The notes under the pieces are model-generated. The model was not told the origin of the DNA. It saw only the letters and a list, made by a program, of their open reading frames with translations, and did no database searches. Both the position numbers and the translations under genes were made by a program. DNA of 64,000 nt, from assembly GCF_024168645.1 (NCBI RefSeq), contig NZ_JALJWF010000001.1, forward strand, positions 5,273,501 to 5,337,500. Reading direction: 5' to 3'. Within the stretch, counting starts at the first letter, position 1. Each line of letters starts with the position of its first letter. Shown piece by piece: positions 8,258 through 17,035 of this stretch. The DNA comes from Pseudomonas sp. GGS8 (lineage in GTDB: Bacteria > Pseudomonadota > Gammaproteobacteria > Pseudomonadales > Pseudomonadaceae).

Positions 8258-8560
8258 CTAAACAGTGGCCTTGAACCCCTCCTCCCGCTGCAAGGCCCGA
8301 GCCTGAATCACATCCAGCACGGCACAGCCCTCACGCGTCAGCAGATGCACCGCCCGGGTGACGCGGGTCAGGTCGCAGTCGGAAATGCCTTTGAGGTTGA
8401 GGCTGGACAAGGTGTCCATCAGGTCGCGAACCACGGTGAAACGATGCATGGCGCAGGCGGCCAGGTCGCTGAGTTCTTTGTGGGTGTTGATGAAGAGTAC
8501 CGGGGATTCGGCGTCGTAGGTGTCGATGGGGAGGTAACGCGGCATGACTTGGTCGGACAT
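8258..8560 (-). CDS. Small DUF3077/DUF6124-like Pseudomonas protein
   Basis: 100 residues from ATG at 8560 (MSDQVMPRYL). A longer frame to 8893 exists, but its extra 111 residues are out of character and overlap an RNA-like folded region. The protein is almost all helical after residue 25 (ACAMHRFTVVRDLMDTLSSL, then AVHLLTREGCAVLDVIQARAL), as in the small family seen in many copies in fluorescent pseudomonads. Its function is unknown. The family name is from memory of the pattern and tentative. A ~200-nt foldable leader precedes it and a REPIN follows it. Confidence 0.65.
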   Translation of the reverse strand: MSDQVMPRYLPIDTYDAESPVLFINTHKELSDLAACAMHRFTVVRDLMDTLSSLNLKGISDCDLTRVTRAVHLLTREGCAVLDVIQARALQREEGFKATV

Positions 8561-8780
8561 CGATGTAATTCCTATTAATAGAGCCTCCACCGTTCGCGGC
8601 CAAGCGAATGAGGTGGCAGCCGTACGCGGGTTGGCCGACCGGAATAGGAAACCGGCACACCCGAAGGTGTCCCGCGCACAGCCGCCATAACACAAAGGTG
8701 TTGGATAGTTGGACGTTCCTAATATCCGACCGGCCAAGGTCGTTCGCGGTGTTTTCCGCGAGCCCGAACTATAGGGGTCG
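8561..8780 (-). ncRNA. Candidate structured 5' leader of the DUF3077-like gene
   Basis: Read on the minus strand, the region before the start codon can fold into several hairpins. TCGCGG/CCGCGA (8744-8749 with 8756-8761) forms one. A long interrupted stem joins 8716-8737 with 8631-8650 (7 + 4 + 5 pairs). Inside it is a 5-bp hairpin capped by a C(UUCG)G tetraloop (8657-8670). A two-part stem occupies 8587-8616. No Rfam family is claimed. It may be a cis-regulatory RNA or a separate small RNA. The stretch has no convincing protein in any frame. Confidence 0.5.
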
Positions 8781-8891
8781 ATACCGAAACGCGGCAACAG
8801 GGTACGTTGTAGGAAACGTCTTGGAAAGTTGTGCGCCACAAAGTGGACCGTTGTGGACCGCCCGCCAAACGCGTGTTTGCCCAGAATGCTC

Positions 8892-8906
8892 AATCATCCT
8901 CATGCA
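8892..8906. repeat. 15-bp direct repeat, copy 1 (duplicates the tctA 3' end)
   Basis: AATCATCCTCATGCA occurs here, 11 nt beyond the toxin stop codon, and again at 9705-9719 where it encodes the last residues of TctA (LHEDD). The two copies bracket the toxin-antitoxin pair. Confidence 0.75.
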
Positions 8907-8917
8907 GTTTTGCCAGG

Positions 8918-9193
8918 CTATCGATCCTCGCGTGTGTGCCACAGGCGCAGCAGGTATATGGTGGAATCCACTATCTCGTAGCGCATCTCGTAATGGCCGA
9001 CCTGAATTCGCCGCACATCACGCGGCTCGAACTCTTCCAGACGCTCGCCAATGCGTGGGTTGGCCAGCAGCGTGGTCGGTGTAGTCGTTAGTTGCTGTAC
9101 TGTTCGTGCGGCAGCAGGCTGATTCACCGCCGCCAGAAACTCGTACAACCGGGTAACGTCGGAAATCGCCTTGCTTGTCCACTTCAACTCCAT
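8918..9193 (-). CDS. ParE/RelE-superfamily toxin
   Basis: 91 residues from the ATG at 9193; a TTG one codon upstream is possible. The protein starts MELKWTSKAISDVTRLYEFL, contains NPRIGERLEEF and DVRRIQVGHYEMRYEI, and ends IYLLRLWHTREDR. This is the typical strand-helix-helix-three-strand layout of ParE/RelE toxins, which poison gyrase or cleave mRNA. Its ATG overlaps the antitoxin stop codon (TGATG), so translation is coupled, as usual in type II modules with the antitoxin first. Confidence 0.88.
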   Translation of the reverse strand: MELKWTSKAISDVTRLYEFLAAVNQPAAARTVQQLTTTPTTLLANPRIGERLEEFEPRDVRRIQVGHYEMRYEIVDSTIYLLRLWHTREDR

Positions 9194-9465
9194 CAACGCG
9201 GCACCGGCAACGGAGTGTCTGTGCTGAGGCTATCAGCCCAAGCCTGGACAGCCTGGTGGTCAATCACGCGACCCGCGTCCACATCGGCCAAGGCTTCACG
9301 GGTCAGTCGACTGCGTTCCTCCTCCTGATCTATCCAAGCGGATAGGGCCTGTTTGACGATCCAGTTCTTGGAGCGTTCTAGGCGCTCAGCCATCAAATCG
9401 ACTTTCTCGGCAAGCTGCACTGGGACGTGGGCTGTCACGGATCGGGTTTTCGCGGTGGTTGCCAT
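9193..9465 (-). CDS. Ribbon-helix-helix (CopG/ParD-like) antitoxin
   Basis: 90 residues. The N-terminal RHH DNA-binding fold is at about 5-50: strand SVTAHVPVQL, helix AEKVDLMAERLE, and SKNWIVKQALSAWIDQEEE. An acidic, Pro-ended tail (about 51-90) should wrap the toxin. It is expected to neutralise the adjacent ParE-like toxin and repress its own promoter. An AGGAG ribosome-binding site sits at 9473-9477. Upstream lies a triple 10-bp repeat suitable as an RHH operator. Confidence 0.88.
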   Translation of the reverse strand: MATTAKTRSVTAHVPVQLAEKVDLMAERLERSKNWIVKQALSAWIDQEEERSRLTREALADVDAGRVIDHQAVQAWADSLSTDTPLPVPR

Positions 9466-9500
9466 AATCGATTACTCCTGACGTGATTTATCTTGTTTCT

Positions 9501-9530
9501 TTACTAATAAACCTTAATCAAAACTAATCA
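9501..9530 (-). promoter_or_regulatory. Three 10-bp tandem units upstream of the antitoxin (candidate RHH operator)
   Basis: TTACTAATAA, ACCTTAATCA and AAACTAATCA follow one another exactly. Each holds a (C/T)TAAT(A/C)A core in the same register, one core per helical turn. RHH antitoxins bind such tandem half-sites cooperatively. The AT-rich stretch on the minus strand also offers promoter-like hexamers (TTGATT and others). Confidence 0.55.
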
Positions 9531-9702
9531 TATCGAATAGCGATGCGTCGTCAAGCGCAGCGCCAGATTGAGGTATACCTTCGACAGACGGACGAAACAG
9601 AGTCCAAGATGTCAACTTTACAAAGTTGAGGTAAGAGGGGCATGCGAGGACAACGCGTGATGCTGGAACTGGCGCTGATCATCAAACCGGCTGACAAAGC
9701 AC

Positions 9703-11211
9703 TTAATCATCCTCATGCAATTTGATCCCACGTTTATGCAGCAAATACGGGACCACCAACACCAACAACGTCACTGCCAGGACCGACGCCGCAATCGGTT
9801 GTGTCACAAATATCATCCAGTCGCCCTGGCTGATGGATAGAGCATTGCGCAGTTGTTTTTCCGCCATTGGCCCCAGCAGCATGCCCACGATCACCGGGGC
9901 GACGGGGAAGTCGAAGCGGCGCATCAACACCCCAGCCCAGCCGATGCCTAGCATCAGGAACAAGTCGAAGGATGAGTGGCGCATGCCGTACACGCCGATG
10001 GTGGCGAACACCAGAATGCCGGCGTTCAAGTAGGGGCGTGGAATCTGCAAGAGTTTGACCCACAGCCCCACCAACGGCAGGTTCAGCACCAGCAGGATGA
10101 CGTTGCCGATGTACAAAGAAGCCACCAACGTCCAGACCAACTCGCCCGAGGTCTGGAACAGCAGCGGCCCCGGTTGCAGGTTGTAGTTCTGGAACGCCGC
10201 CAACAGAATCGCCGCCGTGGCGGAGGTCGGTATGCCCAGGGTCAGCAGCGGTACCAGCGAACCGGTGGCGCTCGCATTGTTCGCCGCCTCAGGACCTGCG
10301 ACGCCTTCGATGGCGCCCACGCCTTTGCTGGCGGCGAATTCTTTCGGGTATTTGCTGAGTTTGCGTTCGGTCGAATAGGACAGGAACGTCGGGATTTCCG
10401 CGCCACCGGCCGGAATCGATCCGAAGGGAAAACCGATCAAGGTGCCCCGTAGCCACGCCGGGACCGAGCGTTTCCAGTCGGCTCGAGTCATCCACAACGA
10501 GGTCAATCGGTGTTGGCCGGCCGTTTCTTCCTTTTGGTAGAGCACGCCGTACAAGGCCTCACCGACGGCAAACAACCCCACCGCGACCAGCACCACTTCG
10601 ATGCCATCGACCAGCTCGGGAACCCCCAACGTGTAGCGGGCAATGCCTGACGTCGAGTCGAGGCCGATCAAGCCGATGGTCAGCCCGATGCCCAATGAAG
10701 CAAAGCCGCGCAGCATCGACGCGCCGAGCACTGCCGACACAGTGGTGAAGGCCAGCACCAGAATCGCGAAATACTCCGCCGGCCCGAACTTCAGCGCCAG
10801 CGTGGCCACGAGGGGCGCAAACAATGTCAGCAAAATCGTCGCAATGGTGCCGGCCACGAATGAGCCAATGGCGGCCGTTGCCAGGGCCGGGCCTGCCCGT
10901 CCATTGCGGGCCATGAGGTTGCCTTCCAGGGCCGTGACCATGGAGGACGATTCCCCCGGGGTGTTGAGCAGGATCGAGGTGGTGGAGCCGCCAAACTGAG
11001 CGCCGTAATAGATGCCGGCGAACATGATCAGTGCCCCGGTCGGATCGACCTTGGCGGTAATCGGCAGCAGCAAGGCGACGGTCAGCGCCGGTCCGATCCC
11101 CGGCAATACTCCAATTGCAGTGCCCAGCAGACAGCCGATAAAACCCCACATCAGATTGATCGGCGTCAGCGCGCCAGCGAAGCCGACTGCCAGACTCGAG
11201 AGAATATCCAC
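9703..11211 (-). CDS. tctA: Tripartite tricarboxylate transporter, large permease subunit TctA
   Basis: 502 residues with about 11-12 transmembrane helices. The TctA signatures [25 protein letters not shown] near the N-terminus and the repeated [17 protein letters not shown] motif in the middle are present. This is the main channel subunit of a TTT system importing citrate or related carboxylates with a cation, in the inner membrane. It is last in tctC-tctB-tctA, 24 nt after tctB. Its final codons (KLHEDD) coincide with one copy of the direct repeat that brackets the toxin-antitoxin pair. Confidence 0.93.
   Translation of the reverse strand: MDILSSLAVGFAGALTPINLMWGFIGCLLGTAIGVLPGIGPALTVALLLPITAKVDPTGALIMFAGIYYGAQFGGSTTSILLNTPGESSSMVTALEGNLMARNGRAGPALATAAIGSFVAGTIATILLTLFAPLVATLALKFGPAEYFAILVLAFTTVSAVLGASMLRGFASLGIGLTIGLIGLDSTSGIARYTLGVPELVDGIEVVLVAVGLFAVGEALYGVLYQKEETAGQHRLTSLWMTRADWKRSVPAWLRGTLIGFPFGSIPAGGAEIPTFLSYSTERKLSKYPKEFAASKGVGAIEGVAGPEAANNASATGSLVPLLTLGIPTSATAAILLAAFQNYNLQPGPLLFQTSGELVWTLVASLYIGNVILLVLNLPLVGLWVKLLQIPRPYLNAGILVFATIGVYGMRHSSFDLFLMLGIGWAGVLMRRFDFPVAPVIVGMLLGPMAEKQLRNALSISQGDWMIFVTQPIAASVLAVTLLVLVVPYLLHKRGIKLHEDD
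9705..9719. repeat. 15-bp direct repeat, copy 2 (inside tctA 3' end)
   Basis: AATCATCCTCATGCA, identical to 8892-8906 and in the same orientation. It overlaps the tctA stop codon and last codons. See the matching copy and the finding on the bracketed toxin-antitoxin cassette. Confidence 0.75.
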
Positions 11212-11235
11212 CTTGTCGACCTCCTTCGGCCTAGA

Positions 11236-11727
11236 TCAGATCCAGGCGTTGATCAAGGGCGGAAGGGAAACCCCTAGCCCGGCGGTGAAAAGCCAGTAAA
11301 TCGGCAGCGTCAGGGCAATGCCGATGGCCAGGTCTCGCACCGGGCTGCGACTGCCAAAGCCCCGCGCCGAACAGGCAAATAGCAATGCAGCAGCCAATAC
11401 GAAGCCGATGTAGGAAATGAGCAACGCCACGCCCACCAGCCCTGCCGTAACCCAGGTCGCTCCGGACTTGCCGCCGGGCACGGCCTTGGAAGTCTCGTGG
11501 TCATCGGGCAGATTGCGAAAACCACCGGTGAGCGCGTGGTAGCACATCAACAGACCGACGGCGCCCAGAAATGCCGCGACGGCATAGGGATAGACGTAGG
11601 CCGGCATGATGACGAACCCCATCTCGGCGGGAAACCGCGAGGCGCCGACCGCCAATACCGCACTGATCACGACAATACCGACGCCAATCGCCAGTTGAGC
11701 CGGCCTTACGCTCCAGCGCCCGGCCAT
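11236..11727 (-). CDS. tctB: Tripartite tricarboxylate transporter, small permease subunit TctB
   Basis: 163 residues from ATG 11727 (MAGRWSVRPAQ); the frame is open further upstream but overlaps tctC. There are four transmembrane helices: LAIGVGIVVISAVLAVGA, YPYAVAAFLGAVGLLMCY, a central hydrophobic pair, and IALTLPIYWLFTAGLGVSLPP. The last matches the PxYxxFxxxLGVxLPxG-like end of the TctB family. It is the small membrane partner of TctA. It starts 1 nt after tctC ends, so the operon is tight. Confidence 0.88.
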   Translation of the reverse strand: MAGRWSVRPAQLAIGVGIVVISAVLAVGASRFPAEMGFVIMPAYVYPYAVAAFLGAVGLLMCYHALTGGFRNLPDDHETSKAVPGGKSGATWVTAGLVGVALLISYIGFVLAAALLFACSARGFGSRSPVRDLAIGIALTLPIYWLFTAGLGVSLPPLINAWI

Positions 11728-11728
11728 C

Positions 11729-12694
11729 TCAAAGCAGCCCGACCTTGACCAGCATCGCGCGCAGGCGTCCGTGCTCCTCATCGACGAATTTGCCGAAATC
11801 ATCCCCGGTCAGAATGCTCGGCGACCACGCATTGGTTTTTACGTTTTCCTGCCAGACGGCGCTTTTGGTGGCGGTCAGGACGGCTTCCGTCAGTGCCTTG
11901 CGCTGTTCAGGCGTCAGGCCCGCGGCGCCGTAAACACCCCGCCAGTTGCCGATCGTCACGTCATAGCCACCCTCTTTGAGGGTTGGTGCGTCGATGCCTT
12001 CAACGCGGTTGGGCGCGCCGACGGCCAGTAAGCGGAACTGTTTGGACTGCACATACTTGGCCAGCTCGGCGTAACCCCCGGTGATCACCGTGATGTGGCC
12101 CCCCAGCACCGCGGCAACGACTTCGCCGCCACCGGCGAAGGCAACGTAATTGACCTTGTTGACGGGGATGTCCATTTTGCTCGCCAGTTCGGCGATGCCG
12201 ATGTGGTCGATCGACCCCTTGGAGCCACCGCCCCATTTGATGCTGGACGGGTTGGCTTTGAAGTCCTTGAGCAAGTCCTCCAGGGTTTTGTACGGCGAGT
12301 CGTCGCGTACGGCGATCACGTTGTATTCGGTAAACAGCCGGGCGATCGGTGTCACGTCCTTCAAGGTGATTTGCGGTTTGTTCTGCTCGATGGACGCGAC
12401 CATGATCGCGCCAACGACGATCAGGGCATCGGGGTCGCCCTTGGTGGCATTGGCAAATTGCGCCAACCCCAGGGTCCCGCCGGCGCCACCCTTGTTCTCG
12501 AAGGTGGCGGCTTTGGCCGTTTGGGCCTCGACCATGGCTTTGCCCAAGACTCGCGCGGTCTGGTCATAACCGCCACCGACCGAACCGGGGGCCATGAACT
12601 TGACGGTGTCCAGCGCAAAAACAGGGGATGCGAGTGCGGCGGCGGTGATGAAAGCGGCGAGGTTGCTGCTGAATCGACGGGCCAGTGCAAACAT
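11729..12694 (-). CDS. tctC: Tripartite tricarboxylate transporter substrate-binding protein TctC (Bug family)
   Basis: 321 residues with a signal peptide (about 1-27, ending PVFA). The mature protein begins LDTVKFMAPGSVGGGYDQTARVLGKAM, with the Gly-rich ligand loop of periplasmic Bug receptors, and has the VNYVAFAGGGEVVAAVLGGHI motif typical of the family. It captures a carboxylate in the periplasm and delivers it to TctAB. First gene of tctCBA. No divergent two-component tctDE regulators are adjacent, unlike the classical locus. Confidence 0.93.
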   Translation of the reverse strand: MFALARRFSSNLAAFITAAALASPVFALDTVKFMAPGSVGGGYDQTARVLGKAMVEAQTAKAATFENKGGAGGTLGLAQFANATKGDPDALIVVGAIMVASIEQNKPQITLKDVTPIARLFTEYNVIAVRDDSPYKTLEDLLKDFKANPSSIKWGGGSKGSIDHIGIAELASKMDIPVNKVNYVAFAGGGEVVAAVLGGHITVITGGYAELAKYVQSKQFRLLAVGAPNRVEGIDAPTLKEGGYDVTIGNWRGVYGAAGLTPEQRKALTEAVLTATKSAVWQENVKTNAWSPSILTGDDFGKFVDEEHGRLRAMLVKVGLL

Positions 12695-12939
12695 GAGTCG
12701 TCTCCGGATAACCGTTCTTGTTGTTTTCGATCAGGGAAGAGCCACTGTTCGGTGAGCATGCGTCTGGAAACAAGCGTAGGTCATAGTTGCGTTTGTTGAC
12801 GGCCTTTGCAGGGTCTGGCGACCACCTTTGTGCTGATGCGCCTTGAATCAAAACAGCACATCGACTCAATATCTGCGTCGAAATCTACGCAATCATAGCC
12901 TTGTGAACCAACCCTCACTCCACTCGCAAGGACATCACC

Positions 12940-13593
12940 ATGGCCATCGCAAAAGCTGTACCAGGCAAAACCCTGCTGACCCCCACCGACCACACCCTGA
13001 TCATGATCGATCACCAGTCGCAAATGTCCTTTGCCACCAAGTCGATCGATGCCGTCACCCTGCGCAATAACGCCGCCCTCGTCGCCAAGGCCGCCAGAGG
13101 CTTCAAGGTGTCGACCATCCTTACCACTGTCGCCGAGAAAAGCTTCTCCGGCCCGATCTTCGACGAAATCAAATCGGTGTTCCCGGAACACAAAGTGATC
13201 GACCGTACCAGCATGAACACCTGGGAAGACGAGCGCATTGCCGTTGAAGTCAACGCCATCGGCAAACAAAAAATCGTCCTGGCCGGTCTGTGGACTTCCG
13301 TGTGCATCGTTGGCCCGGCACTGTCGGCCCTCGACCAAGGCTTCGAGGTGTACTTCATCGCCGATGCCTGTGGCGATGTCTCCATCGAAGCCCATGAAAT
13401 GGCCGTGCAGCGCATGATCCAGCTCGGTGCCCGCCCCATGACTTCGCTGCAATACCTGCTTGAACTGCAGCGCGACTGGGCACGCACCGAAACATACGAC
13501 GAGACGGTGAAAACCTCCATCGCCAACGGTGGTGCCTATGGTCTGGGCCTGATCTACGCCAAGACCATGTTCCATGCCTCTGAAGGCCATTGA
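12940..13593 (+). CDS. YcaC-like isochorismatase-family hydrolase
   Basis: 217 residues of the cysteine-hydrolase superfamily. The catalytic Asp is in LIMIDHQSQM, a Lys follows the helix (VAEKSFSG), and the nucleophile Cys is in AGLWTSVCIVGPALSAL preceded by the expected non-prolyl cis-peptide region. The DHQ start and DEIKSVFP segment resemble the YcaC group, octameric hydrolases of unknown substrate. A terminator-like hairpin follows, then oprD. The gene is divergent from tctCBA. Confidence 0.85.
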   Translation: MAIAKAVPGKTLLTPTDHTLIMIDHQSQMSFATKSIDAVTLRNNAALVAKAARGFKVSTILTTVAEKSFSGPIFDEIKSVFPEHKVIDRTSMNTWEDERIAVEVNAIGKQKIVLAGLWTSVCIVGPALSALDQGFEVYFIADACGDVSIEAHEMAVQRMIQLGARPMTSLQYLLELQRDWARTETYDETVKTSIANGGAYGLGLIYAKTMFHASEGH

Positions 13594-13601
13594 GAATAAA
13601 T

Positions 13602-13625
13602 AGCGACTCTGCGGAGTCGCTGTTT
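13602..13625 (+). terminator. Hairpin between ycaC-like gene and oprD
   Basis: AGCGACTC, loop TGCG, GAGTCGCT: a perfect 8-bp stem followed by TGTTT, starting 8 nt after the stop codon. The T-tract is weak, so it could be a partial terminator or attenuator allowing read-through into the porin gene. Confidence 0.6.
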
Positions 13626-13642
13626 CAAGCGGGAGATCAGTC

Positions 13643-14995
13643 ATGTTTTCTTTACAAACCCTCCCGCGCATTTCCGGGCGGAAGGACGTCCCCAAGGCGT
13701 CCTTCTGGCTCTGCGCGTTTTTTGCCGGAACAGCCCTGGCGGATGAAGCGCCGGAGCCCGCGCAAGGATTTCTCGACGGCGGGAAGCTTGAGGTACTCAG
13801 TCGAAATTTCTTCCTCAACAGCGACTACCGCTCACCCTCGCCTTCGGGCAAGAACTACAAACAAGAGTGGGCTCAAGGCTTTATCGGCTCATTTGAATCT
13901 GGATTCACCCCCGGCACGCTAGGTTTCGGCATCGACAGCCACGCCTTTACGGGGCTGAAGCTCGATGGCGGCAAAGGGCATTCGGGAACCGGGTTACTGC
14001 CGCTGGACAGTGACGGTCGCAGCGAAGACAACTATTCCAGTGCCGGTGGCGCGCTGAAAATCAGGGCCTCCCGAACCACCCTGGCCTTCGGTGAAATGAC
14101 CGTGGAAACCCCGGTGTTCGACACCGCCGACAAACGCCTGCAACCGGAATACGCCACGGGCTTTCTGTTGAACAGCAACGAAATCGACGACATTAAACTG
14201 GTGGCCGGTCATTTCACGGCGTTCAAGAATCAGGACAACACAACAAGCAAGGGCAACTTTTATGGCTACGGTGCCAACACCGAGGCCGGTGGCATCACGT
14301 TTCTGGGTGCCGACCTGTTCACGCACAGTCCTGTCGGCGGCGCCTTGTACGCCTCCGAGCTGAGCGACACCTGGCGGCAGTATTACGCCAATCTGCACCT
14401 GAAACAGTCCGGCGTGTTCCTCGACGCCAACCTGTACCGCACGCAAGACACCGGCAAGGCGCTGGCCGGTGCCATCGACAACACCGCCTACAGCCTGTCG
14501 GGTAAATACACCCTGGATGCTCATGCCTTCACCCTGGCCTGGCAACGCATCAATGGCGACACACCGTTCGACTTCGTCGGTGGCGACTCCATTTACCTGG
14601 CCAACTCGATCAAGTACGCCGACTTCAACGGCGCCCATGAACGCTCCTGGCAGGCACGTTACGACCTCGACCTCGGCGCTTATGGCATCCCCGGCCTGAG
14701 TTTCATGACGCGTTATGTCAGGGGCAGCGACATCGATGGCACCCGTGCGCCCAAAGGTGGGGCCTACAACCCGTTCGACCCGACCATCGGCGAGTACGTA
14801 CCTCAACAGGGTGATGGCGGGCGGCATTGGGAGCGCGACATCGACCTGCGCTACATCGTGCAGTCAGGCTCCGCCAAGGGCTTGTCACTGCAACTGTCCC
14901 ATGTGTCTCATCGGGCCAACACCGCTCAGGCGGGCGATGACATCGACAGGGTTTACGTCGTCATCCAGTACCCGCTGACCTTCGGGCACCTGTGA
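13643..14995 (+). CDS. OprD-family outer-membrane porin
   Basis: 450 residues. The N-terminus is long and charged before the signal hydrophobic core (ASFWLCAFFAGTALA-DE, cleavage near residue 33). The mature barrel starts GFLDGGKLEVLSRNFFLNSDYR. It shows OprD signatures: GSFESGFTPGTLGFGIDSHA, LYRTQDTGKALAG, the ERSWQARYDLDLGAYGIPGL strand, GGRHWERDIDLRYIVQSG, and a C-terminal aromatic-type strand (YVVIQYPLTFGHL). OprD channels take up amino acids or small carboxylates. Next to tctCBA it could feed a carboxylate to TctC (compare OpdH), though this link is positional only. Confidence 0.9.
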   Translation: MFSLQTLPRISGRKDVPKASFWLCAFFAGTALADEAPEPAQGFLDGGKLEVLSRNFFLNSDYRSPSPSGKNYKQEWAQGFIGSFESGFTPGTLGFGIDSHAFTGLKLDGGKGHSGTGLLPLDSDGRSEDNYSSAGGALKIRASRTTLAFGEMTVETPVFDTADKRLQPEYATGFLLNSNEIDDIKLVAGHFTAFKNQDNTTSKGNFYGYGANTEAGGITFLGADLFTHSPVGGALYASELSDTWRQYYANLHLKQSGVFLDANLYRTQDTGKALAGAIDNTAYSLSGKYTLDAHAFTLAWQRINGDTPFDFVGGDSIYLANSIKYADFNGAHERSWQARYDLDLGAYGIPGLSFMTRYVRGSDIDGTRAPKGGAYNPFDPTIGEYVPQQGDGGRHWERDIDLRYIVQSGSAKGLSLQLSHVSHRANTAQAGDDIDRVYVVIQYPLTFGHL

Positions 14996-15013
14996 TCAAG
15001 GTCTCCGTGGAAA

Positions 15014-15109
15014 TGGCGGAAGGCAGCCGGAGTCGAACCTGCCCGGGAACGGATGCCGTCCCCAACCGGGTTTGAAGCCCGGCCGCGCCACCGGGCGCGA
15101 TTGCCTTCC
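15014..15109 (-). tRNA. selC: tRNA-Sec (anticodon UCA)
   Basis: On the minus strand an 8-bp acceptor stem GGAAGGCA...TGCCTTCC is followed by discriminator G and an encoded CCA. The anticodon arm is GGGCTTCAAACCC with TCA at the centre (complement at 15073-15075), a long variable arm follows, and the T-arm contains GGTTCGACTCC. The ~96-nt length, the 8-bp acceptor stem and the UCA anticodon identify selenocysteine tRNA. It lies 6 nt downstream of selB. Confidence 0.97.
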
Positions 15110-15115
15110 TTGAAC

Positions 15116-17035
15116 TCAGTCTGTCGCTGATTGGGCCAGTGCATTGTCGAGCCGGAGGTGGCGTCGGTCGCCAAAGCGGCGGGTCAGGCCGAGCCGGTCG
15201 AAGTATTCAAGAATCTGAATGCTGCGCTTGCGCCCCAGGCCCACGGCATCGCGAAATGCGGCGACCTGAATCACCGGGTTATCGTTGGCCAGTTGCACCA
15301 GCATAGCCGCCAGTCGGCGCACCAGCGTGTCGGTGTAAAACAGGTCGCGGACCACTTGGTACAGCAACCCCAACCGGGCCATCTTGCGCAGCAGCAGGCG
15401 CACCACCGCCTCGTCATGGCCAGTCGCTTTAGCCAGATCACGCACCCACGGCGGATCGAAACCCGCCTGTTCGAACAACGGTTGTAGCTGTTGCCACAGG
15501 CTTTCGTCGTCCTCGCTCAGGCGCACTTGATGATCGGGCAAATGCAGCCAGGGACCGCTGGCCACGATGGCTCCACTGGCCAGTAATTCGTCGAGCAGGC
15601 TGATAAAGGTCGGTCGATCCAGCGCAGTACCGGCGAAGCGACGCAGGCGATCCCGGTCCGGTCCCATTTGGTCTGGTTCGAGTTGATGAAAGCGTGCGAG
15701 GTGTTCCAGCAGTGGCGCTTTCAAGGCTTCCCAGCGCGCCGCTCCGAACAGCAAGAGCCCCTGTCGCGTATCGATGAGGCGCACGTCATCGGGTAATTCC
15801 CAAGTCTGGCGCGGACGGTTGAACTGGCGCTCCAGTCGCTGCGGATCGAGCCCGGTGTCGCTGTTGGCCAACAGCGCCGGCAGTGCTTCTTCCAGGCTAT
15901 TGGTGGTGGCCAGCGTTTGTAGCTGCGCCAATCGTTCGGGGCTACGGCGCTGTCGGGCCGGGGCGAACGGGTCCAGCACCCGGCCACCGCCAAGGGTGCG
16001 TTGCGCGCTTTGGTCACGCAGGATCAAGCGGTCGCCCTTCACTGCCAACACCGGCGCATTGACCAGCAGTTGCGCGAACATCTGCGCCCCCGGTGCCAGG
16101 CTCGCGCCTTCCAGCAAGGCCGCCCGCCCCGTCACGTCCTGAGTTCCAAGATGCACATGCACCGGTTGAAAGTGTTCGAAGCTTCGCGCTTCGCTGGCCA
16201 ACACCGTCATCTCGATATCCAGGCGCTGAGTGGGCGCATGCAGCCACTCGGCCAACAGCCAGTGGCCACGGTGAATCTGCTCCAGGGCAAGACGCTCGGC
16301 ACTCAGGTTCAGCGCGACCCGCTGCCCGGCTGTTGCGCGGTCAACGGCCTGGTTCTGTGCATGCAGGCCACGCACTCGCACCGGTTTACCCAGCGGGCTC
16401 AACATCAGCGTATCGCCCACCGCCACCTGGCCGGACAACGCCGTACCGGTCACCACGATGCCGGCGCCGGCTACGCTGAAGGCCCGATCAATCGCCAGAC
16501 GAAAACCGCCGTTGGCGCTGCGTTGAACAACCGCATGCTGAGCCTCCAACAAGTCTTGGCGCAGAGTCTCGATGCCCTCGCCGGTCACACTCGATAGCAC
16601 GATTTGCGGTGCGCCGGCATAAGGTCCGGGCGCCAGTAATGCTTCGGTCTGCTCACGAACGACCTGTACCCGAGCCGGATCGACCCGGTCGCATTTGCTG
16701 AGTGCAATCAGTGCCCGAGGAATGCCCAGCAATTCGACAATCGCCAAATGTTCACGGGTCTGCGGCATGACGCCGTCATCGGCCGCCACCACCAGCAACA
16801 CCAGGTCGATGCCCTGAGCGCCGGCCAGCATGTTGTGGGTGAAGCGCTCATGGCCGGGCACGTCGATAAAACCGGTCAGGGCCGCGCCCGGTTCCAGCGC
16901 CGCATAGACATAGCCCAAGTCGATGGTCATGCCGCGTTCACGTTCTTCACGGCGACGATCACCGGCCTGCCCGGTCAGTGCCTGGAGCAAGGAGGTTTTG
17001 CCGTGATCGATGTGCCCCGCCGTGCCGACAATCAC
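15116..17035 (-). CDS. selB: Selenocysteine-specific elongation factor SelB
   Basis: 639 residues starting with GTG at 17035, which overlaps the selA stop (GTGA). The next residues [17 protein letters not shown] are exactly the family N-terminus. EF-Tu-like GTPase motifs are GHIDHGKT (G1), DVPGHERF (G3) and SKCD (G4), followed by domains II-III and C-terminal winged helices (about 370-639) that bind the SECIS hairpin. It delivers Sec-tRNA to the ribosome at the UGA of fdoG upstream. Longer starts seen in the open frame overlap selA and lack likeness. Confidence 0.96.
   Translation of the reverse strand: MIVGTAGHIDHGKTSLLQALTGQAGDRRREERERGMTIDLGYVYAALEPGAALTGFIDVPGHERFTHNMLAGAQGIDLVLLVVAADDGVMPQTREHLAIVELLGIPRALIALSKCDRVDPARVQVVREQTEALLAPGPYAGAPQIVLSSVTGEGIETLRQDLLEAQHAVVQRSANGGFRLAIDRAFSVAGAGIVVTGTALSGQVAVGDTLMLSPLGKPVRVRGLHAQNQAVDRATAGQRVALNLSAERLALEQIHRGHWLLAEWLHAPTQRLDIEMTVLASEARSFEHFQPVHVHLGTQDVTGRAALLEGASLAPGAQMFAQLLVNAPVLAVKGDRLILRDQSAQRTLGGGRVLDPFAPARQRRSPERLAQLQTLATTNSLEEALPALLANSDTGLDPQRLERQFNRPRQTWELPDDVRLIDTRQGLLLFGAARWEALKAPLLEHLARFHQLEPDQMGPDRDRLRRFAGTALDRPTFISLLDELLASGAIVASGPWLHLPDHQVRLSEDDESLWQQLQPLFEQAGFDPPWVRDLAKATGHDEAVVRLLLRKMARLGLLYQVVRDLFYTDTLVRRLAAMLVQLANDNPVIQVAAFRDAVGLGRKRSIQILEYFDRLGLTRRFGDRRHLRLDNALAQSATD

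Noticed and set aside
8258..8893. 211-residue version of the DUF3077-like protein
   Set aside because: The first 111 residues coincide with a foldable leader and have no protein-like character; ATG 8560 gives the family-sized protein.
12695..12790. Possible sigma-54 (GG-N10-GC) promoter upstream of tctC
   Set aside because: The best match has a wrong spacing (two bases too long), so it was not reported.
12781..13818. Long minus-strand open frame opposite the YcaC-like gene
   Set aside because: It is the antisense of a conserved hydrolase and porin start, has no family likeness, and such frames are common in high-GC DNA.
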